Shown: piece by piece, positions 34,201-45,390 of the stretch
How the letters are laid out: every line of letters starts with the position of its first letter
Numbering within the stretch: position 1 is the stretch's first letter
Source of the DNA: Ustulina deusta
Taxonomy: Eukaryota > Ascomycota > Sordariomycetes > Xylariales > Xylariaceae
Reading direction: 5' to 3'
Length of the DNA stretch: 64,000 nucleotides
Assembly (NCBI GenBank): GCA_023159155.1
Contig: JAJNNX010000076.1
Location: 106,101-170,100, forward strand
Program-made: the position numbers and the translations under genes
The notes under the pieces: model-generated
What the model saw: the letters and a program-made list of their open reading frames with translations, nothing else
Database searches by the model: none
What the model was told of the DNA's origin: nothing

Positions 34201-34993
34201 TCATCCATCTCAGCAAGAAGTTTCCGGGTGGCACCCGGTGTTGCTTCTTTCTGCTTTTCCTTGTCTTCGTGCCGCTTTTTCCATGCTGCTAGCCTGGCGA
34301 GTCGTTCAGCCTTTTTGTCGGCCTCGGTCTGGGCTGCTGACTGTGTTGGCGCCGGATCGACCTGTGGCATGTTAATGTTTATCGTGGAATGTCTTCTAAG
34401 TTGAGTGATGCGTACTTGAGAACTTGACTTTGGAGCACTAGGAACCACTTGACCACGATCACGGCTGTCGCCTCGTCTGCTGCGGTTGGGGGAGTCAGCA
34501 GTACCTTCGCGCCCTCTACCTCGATCACGGGACTCGTCTCGCCTGTTTCGGTACTCTCTATCTCCATCACGGTCGCGGCTCCTCCTGCGACGATTTTCAG
34601 GAGACCGGTCTCTTTCCCGGGCCCCAGCTCGGTCACGCGAGCGTCTGCGGTCTCGGCCTCCTCGGTAGTAACTATCATCTCGTCGATCTACGGAGCGCTC
34701 GCGACGGCGATGGTCTCGATCCCGATCCCGATCCCGATCCCGATCCCGATCCCGTTCGCGGTACCGGCGCTGTGTACATGCTTTGTTAGAAAGTGCTGGA
34801 GTTGCGTGTATGGTTTATGTGGGCTCACATCATTAGGGCTTCGAGAGCGACTCCGCCGCCTTTGGTCGCGGCCATAGTCGCGGCGGTCGCGATCGCGATC
34901 TCGATCCCTTCTGTCATCCTCTCTGCGAATTCTCTTTGAGGAGTGCTGGCTGCCTGCTGGAGTTGGTGAGCGAGAGTCTCTGAGCCGAGCCAT
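31233..34993 (-). CDS. PRP5: Pre-mRNA splicing DEAD-box RNA helicase PRP5
   Basis: Exons 34993-34829, 34769-34416 and 34361-31233 give 1215 aa. The N-terminus is RS/RD-rich, including an (RD)n run encoded by the CGATCC-type hexamer repeat at 34717-34755. Acidic and basic stretches follow, then the helicase core: Q motif region [15 protein letters not shown], motif I AKTGSGKT (about residue 627), motif [12 protein letters not shown] (about 740), SATMP, and motif [12 protein letters not shown] (about 926). The long C-terminal part is typical of Prp5/DDX46, which acts with U2 snRNP at the branch site in the nucleus. The 54-nt second intron (GTACGC..CACAG) is a multiple of three without a stop, so it could also be translated (18 extra residues). 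It is divergent from the HMG-box gene. Confidence 0.94.
34717..34755. repeat. Hexanucleotide microsatellite inside PRP5
   Basis: About six tandem CGATCC units on the plus strand encode the Arg-Asp run on the minus strand. Length variation would change the protein in steps of two residues without a frameshift. Confidence 0.85.
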
Positions 34994-35670
34994 GGTTATT
35001 GTTAGTGCGGCTCGATCGCACTACTGTGGTGAGAGCTACCAGAGAACTCGAGAGAAACACAGGCTTGAGGGCTCAAGCCGATTGAACCGAATCCGGATCA
35101 GTGTACTTGAGCGATGTTGAAATGGAATCACGTATGCGGCGTCCGATTAGTTGTGGTATACTTTCTAGACTGGCATTGGACCAAAATTAAGGATTCTCGA
35201 CAACCTTTCTTCTGGGCTACTTACGTAGGTAGGCATTTACCTAAGGATGATTTCTTGGAAAAGTGGCTTAACATGTACCTTGGTACTACCTAGGAAGTAC
35301 CTAGGTAGTATTTCAGATGGCCGGTGGCGACAATTGAGACCCGCATAGAATGTGGCTTGTGCGTTGATAAAATGATAAAATGAAAATGCATTTATGTGGG
35401 GCCACAGCAACCAATTAGGGCAATAGCGCAACAACTCTACTGCGTAGCTCTCAGGAGCCCCCCCAATCCATCGCGTGGGAAATAAACATGGGGCTGGAAA
35501 GACCAACCGGAGAGATTCTCAGACGCTACCTAATACGCCCGCCCTTTGGCAAACAACCACACAATTTGCTCTGGATTGTCCAAACGCCATCGCGATTTGG
35601 CAACAGACACAATCATCTGAGACCTCTTTCCTAGTGATTCACTCAGCTCTGACTGGGATAACTGCCAATC
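34994..35670. other. Divergent promoter region of PRP5 and the mtHMG gene
   Basis: A 677-bp spacer. TAGGTAGG, TACCTAGG and TACCTAGGTAG motifs cluster at 35224-35310. No gene. Confidence 0.5.
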
Positions 35671-36768
35671 ATGCTATTCTCCTTCGGTCGCTCTGCGACC
35701 AGACGACTGGCCTCCACCGCTCTCACTGCCTCGTCTACTAGCTCAGTGGTCTACCGAGCTACCACATTCAAGGCACCAGGTATTTATGGATACTTCCCAC
35801 ACACTATTCGTGGATTTGCTGCCGCCGGACGGCCAAAGAAAGTCTCTGCATCCGAGGGCGCAAAGAAGACCCCGGCCAAGAAGCCAGTCAAGAAGCCGGT
35901 CAAGAAGCCAGCAACAAAATCGACGCAGAAGACCAAGGCAAAAGCCAAGCCTAAGCCCAAGCTCAAGCCCAAGCCGAAGACGAAGACGAAGCCGAAGACG
36001 AAGCCCGGCCCAAAGCCCAAAAAAGTAATCTCGGAGAAGCAAAAGGGTATTCTTGAACGCCGGAAGCTGAAGGAAGCTGCCTTATTCTCTGAACCCAAGC
36101 TTCTGCCGGGGCAGCCGTGGTTGGTTTTTGTCACCGAACGGACCCAAGGCACAAAACCTGGGAATATGACCGCGCAGATGGCCGCGTTGAGCCAAGACTA
36201 CAAAGCCTTGTCCTCCTCCGAGCTCCAGGTTCGTCATCTGGCAAGCCGAACCGGATCATCACAGATACCATGCTAATCTTTCTAGCGAATTAAATCTAAA
36301 GCTGAGCAGAACAAGGCGGCCAATGAAGTGGCCTACAAGGCCTGGGTTGAAACTCATTTGCCGCAGAACACTTACGACGCCAACACGGCTCGAAGGGCCC
36401 TGAAGAAGAAATATAATATCCCTAAGGCTGCTCTTAAACTCATTCGCGATGAGCGCTTGCCCAAGAAAGCACCGACAAGCTTTACTCTATTCAATCAGGC
36501 TCGATGGGCATCCGGAGAACTACAACCAGGATCTGCTACCGAGAACAGTGCGAGAATTGGGCAGGAGTGGAAGAGCCTAACTGCGGCAGCACGCAAGGTA
36601 TGTCCATTCGGTTGTCCCTATGTTGCGTAACTGACCGCCTTCTAGCCGTATGAAGATCGAGCGCGGGTGGAACTCGACAACTATCACAAGGTACTGAACA
36701 CAATGGTTACTCGCAAGAGAGCTAAGACCACCACGACTACCAAGACTACCAAGTCTCCATCACCATAA
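35671..36768 (+). CDS. Mitochondrial HMG-box DNA-binding protein (Abf2/mtHMG1-like)
   Basis: Three exons, 35671-36228, 36286-36597 and 36646-36768, give 330 aa. An Arg/Ser presequence (LFSFGRSATRRLASTALTAS) is followed by a long Lys/Pro/Thr-rich linker (about residues 60-125, repeats of AKKPVKK and KPKPK). Two HMG-type boxes follow: a degenerate first one (GQPWLVFVTERTQG to about residue 235) and a second beginning KKAPTSFTLFNQARWASGE and ending YEDRARVELDNYHKVL across the last splice. Abf2/TFAM-type proteins package mtDNA in nucleoids. The Lys-rich linker resembles that of histone H1-like proteins. The tail is a KTTTTTKTTK basic stretch. It is convergent with the next gene. Confidence 0.85.
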
Positions 36769-37134
36769 TTGAGTGTCCGCCTAACTACCCTCTTGTAACT
36801 GTAGTTGGTGGACATAGTGGCGAGGGATCAATGCTAGTCTGAGAAATGGCTCTGTTTTTATTGAACTGTTTCTTCATTTGTTGGCTTGTAGCTCTCTGAG
36901 TGAATTATTCCCTTTGTGGTCTTTGTACAGTTAGGACTTGAATGATTCTTCATACTACAGGTTGTATTGTAAATAGTCTCAGAACAGGGGCCCTTGTGCA
37001 CACTGTTAGAAGCAATCAATTCATTGCTGCGAGATCGCCACTCAATCTTCTCAGTAAATTCGTTACTTCATTCTACTGCTTGCTACCAGAACATTGGTTC
37101 CAAGCTGTATCCAATAGAATTGCCTGCCATGCAT
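36769..37134. other. Convergent 3' intergenic region
   Basis: A 366-bp spacer with nothing recognisable beyond 3' untranslated sequence. Confidence 0.45.
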
Positions 37135-38532
37135 TTACCTTTGTGGATGACTCCTGGGGCCCATTACAATGACTTTGGCACCCTCTGCATCTACCCAGGA
37201 ACTTCCCGTGAACACAATCTCCCGGTGGCTTGATAGCCATAGGACGTAGTAAATTTCAGCTACTACTGATCCCCAGCAATATACCCTCATCTCTCGAAAA
37301 TCATGATCCCTCGTACACCAAACACCCCACCCTGCAATACCAGTTCCAATGTAATTTGCGAGAAAGGCCCAGGCGTTACGTTTTAACTTGGGCTCCCAGG
37401 ATGAGCAGTCTAAAAGCCAATGACCTCGTTCACAGGGTCTGAGCTCTCTCGTCTGTTCCTTTGGTCGGAAACGCGAGGGGAGCCCTACGTCGTGGCCTAG
37501 CTTTTGTAAACCTTGTGTAATTAGTTCCCGGGGCTCGATGTAGGGCTCTGATGTAGGCGGTTCTGGCGGACGAATCTCTAAGCTCTCGTATGTGAATCCG
37601 TGGCTGCTTAAAAAATTGATTGTCACTGCGGCCTTGTGATCGGTTAATGATCGTGGCCCAGTGTCACTCGATGCTCGTGCTAGAGTGTGCGGGCCCGTGG
37701 TAAGCTCAAGCCGGCGCGATCTGCGAAGTGGTTCAGAGTCTGCTCTGGTGAGTGCTGACAGCCGTGGCGATGACAGGAATGTTGTTTCCTCAATGATGTT
37801 ATCTTCAAAGGCGTCAACAACTGGAGCTTCCAGCCGTTGTTCGGGGTGACTGCGGGCTTGGGACTCCGATCCCTCTTTTCTAGCAGATGATAGCTCCGGT
37901 ATGTTTTTGACTCGTGGGGTGCAGGGGATCATTTGTGGTGTGCAAGGCACCAAATCCCTGGGAGATAAATGACGGCCATCATACCTGGAGGCATGTCTAT
38001 AGGAAGCTGTCAATTTGCTGCTTTGTGATTCCTGCCTGGGGGATCCCGAGGGTGATTCGAAGTACTGGAGGTAGTTTTCTAGAACTCTAGTTGGAGATGT
38101 AAGGGAACTGAAATCGGCGTGATTCATGGGATGAGAATCTTGCACAATGCTGGGAGGTGTTTGCCATGACACCTGTGTTGCTGCTGATGCTGGGGTTTGT
38201 TGAAGGAAGACATGATCAGGCATTTCACGCATACGCATCCGAGGAGAGTCTGCGTTGTCTACCACACTCTGGAACGAGGCTTGTGGCGACCGGAAGGAAC
38301 CGGTCCTCTCATCTGATGGCAGAATGGAGGATTCACCATCATCAGCCACCCATGACTCTGACCTACCACATTGGCTGCTGTTATCACAACCACTTTGTGA
38401 GTAAAAGTGAACAGTTTCTGTAGGTTCAAAGGCTAGATAAGCAGCTGCGAGTGATCGGTAATGAGCATCATGAACTGCTCGGCTTGGTGCCCCAATATGT
38501 ATCAGGATCTCCACGTCCTGTTGCTCCTCCAT
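37135..38532 (-). CDS. Unidentified fungal protein, 465 aa
   Basis: A single open exon from the ATG at 38532 (MEEQQDVEILIHIGAPSR) to the stop at 37135. The frame continues upstream to 38610 but without an ATG. The first 40 residues (VEILIHIGAPSRAVHDAHYRSLAAAYLAFEP) and the last 120 (ITQGLQKLGHDVGLPSRF, SWEPKLKRNAWAFLANYIG, GWGVWCTRDHDFREMRVYCW, VFTGSSWVDAEGAKVIVM) look folded. The middle 250 residues are Ser/Pro/Arg-rich and probably disordered, with CTPQMIPCTPR-type possible phosphosites. There is no signal peptide or clear membrane segment. I do not recognise a domain. Conserved ends around a disordered centre suggest a regulatory or scaffold role, but function is unknown. Confidence 0.75.
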   Translation of the reverse strand: MEEQQDVEILIHIGAPSRAVHDAHYRSLAAAYLAFEPTETVHFYSQSGCDNSSQCGRSESWVADDGESSILPSDERTGSFRSPQASFQSVVDNADSPRMRMREMPDHVFLQQTPASAATQVSWQTPPSIVQDSHPMNHADFSSLTSPTRVLENYLQYFESPSGSPRQESQSSKLTASYRHASRYDGRHLSPRDLVPCTPQMIPCTPRVKNIPELSSARKEGSESQARSHPEQRLEAPVVDAFEDNIIEETTFLSSPRLSALTRADSEPLRRSRRLELTTGPHTLARASSDTGPRSLTDHKAAVTINFLSSHGFTYESLEIRPPEPPTSEPYIEPRELITQGLQKLGHDVGLPSRFRPKEQTRELRPCERGHWLLDCSSWEPKLKRNAWAFLANYIGTGIAGWGVWCTRDHDFREMRVYCWGSVVAEIYYVLWLSSHREIVFTGSSWVDAEGAKVIVMGPRSHPQR

Positions 38533-40801
38533 CAATGCATACCATATCGTTCGTAGGCTAGATACTGCACGGAGATTCGGGAGAAGGACAAGGCGCGATA
38601 GCTTGAGCAAGAGCCTTCAAGATGGTATACCTGCCAAGTCTGATTTGGGATGAAGTTGTGAGGTTCACCACTTTTTGCGGCATACTACAAATTGAGTTTA
38701 GGGTAATTTTATTTATATAGGAAAATGAAGCCGCAAGTACTGTAGTGTAGAGACAGGGCGCCTCAAGGAATGGTGGCTGGATTGAATGCCAGCCATAAAT
38801 AGTCCAATATAGCAGGGTATTGTAGCAACACCTAGCCTATCAACAATATAAGCATTGAAGAAGATGCATGTTTACAATGCAATCATTTAATCAGTCAGTC
38901 AATCAGTCAGTCAATCAATGTGCAAGTAGGTATTAAATAATAAGGTATAGGTAGTTTGAGGTGGGGTTTAGCCCACCTAGGGGTCTAACTCTTTTATGCC
39001 TAGCGGCATGCATAGGTACCTCATTGACTTGTGCCTTGCAGACAGTCAATTATCACCAACCTGGTAGGTGCAGTAGAAAATGAGCAATTATAGCATGAAC
39101 ACCTGAATTAGTCATGAACAGTTTAAGACACCATAGCCTACCAATGATCTCATTGTACAACATAAATTGCATAGTGTAGCAGATAATAGTTTCAGGTTAA
39201 TAAGTAATTTATATATATATATATACTATAGGTAGTAGCTACCTAGTCTTTGTTGGATATTTACCTGCCTTTTTATTTGAACTTTTGGTGGGAAGACAAA
39301 GCCACAGACACTGATTGGCAATTCATGTCATGTGATGCCATAGGAGCGCTTAAGACTACCTACCTACTACTGAAACAACCAAGTTAATCCAATTCTACCA
39401 CAACTACCTAAGTATATATGTAGATAGACAACATTATTCTAAATCTCCTCACTTCCCAAGTATATGGAGGTAGACATGCACAGCACATATTGGCTTGGTC
39501 CATTCATTATGAGAAAAAAACAATCATACCTACCTCCTATTGTTAAGGTTGTGACTAGGGGTGCCTTTGGTAGCGCTACCGGTTTTTGTCTTTTGTAGTG
39601 ATGCTGGCGGGGAGATTTCAGGGACTCCTCCTCTAAGTACTGATACACTAGGTACAGGAGACACCTCTACCTTAGGTTAGGTAGGTATGTACCCACTAAC
39701 CTGCATACAGAATGGAATACTTATGTACACACATCCCTACATGTAGCTAGGCACCCTGACTATCAGGTAAATACATACATGTGTAGGTAAGGTATCTTAA
39801 AATCTCTCGAGGTACCGAGCAGGTATAAGTTGCGGGCAGGTGAGGTAGGTTAGGTATGTACCTTAAGGTAGGTAGTGTAGTGCAGGCCAAGTTTACCTAA
39901 GCTCACTGGGCTCGGGCAGTGCTAGGTACCTACCTACTCGATTCCCATCCTGTCTCCTGTTGTACGGTACCTGGGTAGTGTATGCATAGTGTACCTACGT
40001 GTGCTGTATCTCCAGCACAAGAGTACCCAACCTGCGGCAGTATGCAGATACCTACTAGGTAGGTACTTAGCTTTGCTGAACAAAAACTGGGGTCCCCCCT
40101 CTCCTCCAAAATCTATACGGGGCTACCCTACACTAGGTACCTAGTACTGACAAGGGCCCTATGAAGCATGAAGCCTGTCAGTCTCCTGCCATCCACCTAC
40201 TGTACTGCGTTGCCCAATGTCTTGGACAACTGAGGGCTTCTTCCCATCTCCGCTTGTAACAATTCACTTGTTGACAACGATCAATATCACCCAACCTAAC
40301 ATTGCACCAGCACAGCCTACAGCGAAGCAACGAGCAGACCCGACCGAGTAATATTAGCCTTACCTTTGCTTCGCCTTGTTCCCAGTGCCTCTTTCCCGCC
40401 TGCTGCCCATTATAGCGCACATTCGCAGTCCGGCATTTGTCTTCTACACTCCGCATACAGAATCAGCTCCGCTGCCTGTTGGGCTTCCTGTCTGCGATAT
40501 CCTCTACGTAACCTATTGCTTCTCGCCAAAACAAGGAAAAGAAAGCAGCCTGGTTTTATGTTGTCCTCACAGTCCTGCTCCCCCGGCTTTGGCGTTCATA
40601 TTTTCGTCACACATGTGATTTGAGGACCCCAATCCCTTATCGCCAAATCCCAATGTCTGACGTTGACCAACGCGATCATCATTCTGCAGCATACCGAGCG
40701 TTTGATCCTTCCACCTAGACAACAAAGCCTCTCAACACACACCAACGATACCCCCTAAGACTCAGAACTCACGCACCCGACCTGCTGTTGGTTTGGCCGC
40801 C
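38533..40801. other. 2.3-kb divergent intergenic region rich in TAGGTA-type motifs
   Basis: It contains an (AATCAGTC)n-type repeat at 38889-38920, an (AT)n run at 39210-39226 and a dense field of AGGTA/TACCT motifs at about 39630-40145. The LRG1 promoter and leader presumably occupy the right end. ORFs are short and AT-biased. No gene is supported. Confidence 0.55.
39630..40145. repeat. Dense field of TAGGTACCTA-type palindromic motifs
   Basis: Units such as CTAGGTACAGG, TTAGGTAGGTATG, AGGTAGGTTAGGTATG, CTAGGTACCTACCTAC and CTACTAGGTAGGTAC recur every few tens of bases on both strands. The 10-mer TAGGTACCTA is its own reverse complement. The same motif is sprinkled through most long intergenic gaps of the gene-rich half and absent from the exons inspected. 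Confidence 0.7.
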
Positions 40802-43800
40802 ATGATGGGTCCTGATTATGGAGGCGGTCTATCCTCGGATCGGGTCCATGGCCACCCCCCTCCTGCCAGCGACGGCCCCTATCAACTCGATCACGATCGA
40901 CCGAACATGACGCCCAGTCCGTCGTATTCAAACGGAGGATATCCTCTACCAAACCGACCAACAGACTCGCCCACCCTCAGCGCCCACGGCGATCCGCAAA
41001 GGGGGAGCGGTGAGCGAAGTAGATCTAGGGTACGCAATGGGAGATCAGCTAGCGGGTCACTTCGTACATGTGCGAAATGTGGTGAGCCTTTGACGGGTCA
41101 ATTCGTGCGGGCTTTAGACGCAACCTTTCATTTAGAATGCTTCAAGTGCCATGTGAGTGGACGAACTGCCTGGATGCATAACAGGGCCCTGCATTAACAG
41201 ATTGAATCTAGGATTGTGGTCAAATTGTTGCATCTAAATTCTTCCCCGCCGACGACGAGAATACAGGCGGCCAATATCCTCTATGTGAGACCGACTACTT
41301 TCGCAGACTTAGCCTTCTTTGCCACCAATGCGGCGGTGCTCTCCGCGGTTCATACATCACTGCCCTTGATCGAAAATATCATGTGGAGCATTTCACATGT
41401 TGTTTATGCTCAACTGTCTTCGGGGCCCAGGATAGCTATTATGAGCATGATGGTGACGTTTACTGCCACTACCACTATTCTACACAGTTTGCCCAGCGGT
41501 GTAATGGTTGCCATACAGCTATTCTGAAGCAGTTCGTGGAAATATATCGCAATGGCCAGAACCAGCATTGGCACCCTGAGTGCTACATGATTCATAAGTT
41601 TTGGAACGTGCGACTGGCACCGCCTGACGGTGCTGAGGAGCAGCCTTCCGAAGCTCCAGATGCTGAGAGCCGGGAGCTTGTACGCCAAAAGGAAGAAGTC
41701 ATGGAGGATAAAGTTTACCGAATCTGGAGTGTCCTATCAACATTCGAAGAGTCATCCGCAGCATGTATATCTGATATGCTACTGCATGTCAGCAATGGCT
41801 CGTATGTTGAGGGGGTTTTTGTTGCCAAAAGGTTTATTCTCCACGTGGAAATCTTATTCCAATCTGCCGATCGCCTTGACGACACTCTCAAAAGACTAGA
41901 AATGAAAGGTATGTAGTCTCAGCAACTGGTGTTATGAATGCCGATTACTGAAGTCGTCTAGCTTTGTCATATGGCCGTGAGGCCAAACTACTCTGCAAGA
42001 AGATCGTTTCTTTCTTTTCATTATTGTCGAAAACGCAAGAGCCCAACATACGAAAGATAGGTGTCACACAAGAACTTCTGTCTCTCGTTACTGGGCTTGC
42101 CCATTACCTCAAACTCCTTATAAGAATTTGTCTTCAGGGCACCCTTAGGCTTGAACGTGAGCAAGGTTCATCAGATGGGTTGTTTCAGTTTCTTGGGGAT
42201 CTTGGTGGACTTGAATCCATGAAAAGCGACGATGACTCGTTGCAAATAACTCTCGGCATGTCTGGGCTCTCTGCCAACGATTCCGACCAATGTACACTGT
42301 GCCGCAAGCCTATAGAGGATGAGTGCGCCCTAAGTGGGGATAAACGATGGCATTTGGCGTGTGTGTCCTGCACCCAGTGTGGTCGCGAGTTAGGCAAGAC
42401 TCTTGATCAAGCTCGTTTGCATCGAGATCAAAGAATCTACTGCATCGGCTGCGAAGCCCAGCTTGGAGAACATGGACAGCCTCTAGAACGAACGTCGAAG
42501 CTTCAACAATATATCTTCCTCTTAAAGGTTGCCTTGGCACGCTTACTTGAGATTCTTCGGAATAACGGTGCGTTGCAGTACGGCATAGAGGACCAGGATC
42601 ACGACGGCAGTGGATCATCACTAGAAAACGGTACAGTTTTGCTTCGGTCTAACTCTCGGTCTAAGTCAATTAACGATGGCGAGCGTCTCGAGAGGGAGTC
42701 GTCCTACGAGAACACTCTCAATGATGTACGCAGGCTAAGAAGCACGCGACTTGACAAGCATTTGTCGTCCAATATTAGGAAAGCTCGGACATCTAGGATC
42801 ATGGATGGGCCTGACGGACATAGTGTACGTCCTGGCTCAGCAGGTGCAAACGGAGATTTGCGGAATAGGGAATTACAGATTGATGAAGAGCGAGAGATGG
42901 GGCCGGGAGGCACAGAGCAGTACTTCGGACACCAGGATGCTTTGACCTTGGACGATATCCCTCGGATTGTCGCAGCAGAGCAAGCTCGGGAGCAGCAGCC
43001 CAACAAGCCCACGCGCCAAGAACTCTTTAGATCGGCTACTGCTGAGCCTGTATATGGTGCCGGCCATCAAAGGAACTTATCCGGTGGCCGCGATGCTGAG
43101 CTCAAAATCCTGGGTGAGCAGAGGGGGGCCAGAAGGTTCTTCTCGGAGTTGTCTGGTCTGGAGTACTTCATTGTTCGCCATGTTGCAGTTTTAACCATGC
43201 AACCAATGCTTGAGCATGAGTTTTCGCTCGAAGAGCTACTTGGCCTGATCGAAGCAAGAAAACCGCCCACGTTCTGGAATAAGTTCGGCAAGGCATTTGG
43301 CAAGAACGATACCCGCAAGAGCGCCAAGAAGAAGGGTGTATTTGGTGTTCCTTTGGAGGTCATTCTCGAGCGTGACGGAGCCGATTCTACTGATGGTGTT
43401 GGCCCTGGCGCTCTTCGAATCCCCGCGATTATTGAGGACACTATCATAGCTTTGAAGAACAAAGATCTCTCTATCGAGGGTGTTTTCCGGAAGAGTGGTA
43501 ACATCAAGAAACTCACGGAACAGGTCGCAGCCGTAGATAGAGACGGCTGCGACGTTATTAGGTGGAACGACGAATCTCCTCACCAGCTGGCAGCCCTCCT
43601 TAAACGATACCTCCGCGACCTTCCCGACCCCTTAATGACATTCAAACTCTACAGAGTGTGGATTGCGGCGACAAAAATAAACGATCCCGATAAAAGGAGA
43701 CAATGTCTCCATATGGCTTTCTGTCTATTGCCTCAAACCCATCGAGATACACTGGAGGTTCTATTTACCTTTTTCAAATGGGTCGCGACCTTCCACCAGG

Positions 43801-44416
43801 TCGACGAGGATACGGGATCAAGGATGGACGTTCACAACCTTGCTCGAGTGATTGCTCCAAATATTCTTCGCATGAACACCAAGAGCGCAAGCTTCTCTGA
43901 TGAACCCATGATCGTGGTTGCTTGTGTTGAAGAGCTCATTCAGACTAACGAGGAGATGTGCATGGTTAGTTGCTATTCTCTTCTTGGTGTTGTGAATCAA
44001 CTGACGTGAATATTTAGGTTCCTGCTGAAATCATGGGTATACTCAGCGACTCAAGCTTCTTCAGCAACAATGGCGACATCACGACAAAGGAGATATTGAA
44101 ACGCATTGAAGGCCGAGGTCCCAATGGTGGCTTAAAACAGTACGATGGTGCAGAATTTGGCTCAAGACAAGAGAGTCATAGGAGAGCCATGGCCACTAGG
44201 GTTGACACAGATCCAGCACTGCTCCAAGAACCTACCATCCCTTTCACAACCACACAAGCTACTCCACCTTCACAGTGGCGGCATCCCGACAACACCGAAA
44301 TCCCCCACCCTGAACAATATCAGCGAAGCGGGACACCACAGGCGGATATTAGTCAACGCAAAGAGTGGCGTAACTCCGGATGGGGCAAACCAAATAATTC
44401 CCTTGCGACGGGCTAA
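40802..44416 (+). CDS. LRG1: LIM-domain Rho GTPase-activating protein (Lrg1 type)
   Basis: Four exons, 40802-41152, 41212-41908, 41962-43964 and 44018-44416, give 1149 aa. LIM1 (CAKCGEPLTGQF...CFKCHDCGQ, about residues 89-150) spans the first splice. LIM2 (CHQCGGALRGSYITAL...) follows, then a partial third LIM (RCNGCHTAIL...HWHPECY). A further LIM (CTLCRKPIEDE...CIGC) lies near residue 459-512. The RhoGAP domain occupies about residues 805-1020, with the arginine finger in GVFRKSGN and the KRYLRDLPDPL segment. In yeast, Lrg1 inactivates Rho1 and limits cell-wall integrity signalling at growth sites. The start at 40802 is the first ATG of an ATG-ATG pair; the frame opens earlier only with TTG. 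The tail is Pro/Gln-rich. It is convergent with ERG26. Confidence 0.94.
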
Positions 44417-45390
44417 ACGCTCTGACTCTGTCCCGTATATACATTTTAAGCATTTGCACTGTTGATTACTTGTATGGACTTCATTTGTCGAGCATAGCAG
44501 CCTGTTGACTTCTAGCTGATGCTGATTTGTCTTGACGACCTCGCGTGAGACTCATGCGGAAACACAGAAATGAGCATTTACGGCCGGCGTTGCGAATCTT
44601 AGTTCATCCTTGAGTGGCATCACTTCTCAATTCGCTTTCTATTCTTGTCGCGAGAGTTTTGAACGTCGGGTAAACCCCGTACTCACTTTTTCAAGCAGGC
44701 GCTTTTTGCTTCTGGGAGCGGTACCGATCCACTATGGGTTGGCAGCGTTTGTTTGGAGTAGCGTGGTTACAGTCTTGTTCACGTTTGGTTTGGGCTGCAA
44801 GATCCCTATTTAATTGTGTGTTTCGTGTGAATTCGAACTACATCACAGGAACCAGGGCTAGGCATCAAGTCGGGACGAAGCCGAAAAGTGCCGTGAGGTT
44901 TTCTCCCGAGGCTGAGAGAGTGTTGCTAGAAACTCCGATTAAATCAGGAGAATAGTGACAGAGTTTCGTCCTCCGATCTATCTAGGCAGCGACGGTTCAG
45001 TTGGATCTCGACTTGTCGACCCGAACCATATGCTCCACTTCGGAGGGCTATTTTGCTGTATGGTAGCTTAAGTAGTCAGCCGCAATGGAAGTGCCATATG
45101 ATACTCAGAGACACCGCCCAGCGGCTTTTCATCACATGATTGACACTATGGTCTTGTTCACAACTGGTGCATTTGAACAACACGCCGTAACTAAATTAAA
45201 GTTCATGAAATTGTATCTACGACGGAATTACAAAATAGCTATATGTACGCCTCGCTCAGGAGTCTCTAGAGCGATGATTATATGCTGAGTTGGCTTGAGT
45301 GAAAAATGCAAATTTATCGTCATCATCAATGTGAAACGGAGTCACGTAAGCCACCTTTTTTCCTTCCTTTCCATTTCCCTTACACACACG
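44417..45390. other. Convergent intergenic region
   Basis: A 1-kb gap at the 3' ends of LRG1 and ERG26. No recognisable gene, RNA or repeat. Confidence 0.45.

Noticed and set aside
34449..34877. Plus-strand ORF antisense to PRP5
   Set aside because: Shadow of the Arg/Asp-rich coding region; the helicase strand is unambiguous.
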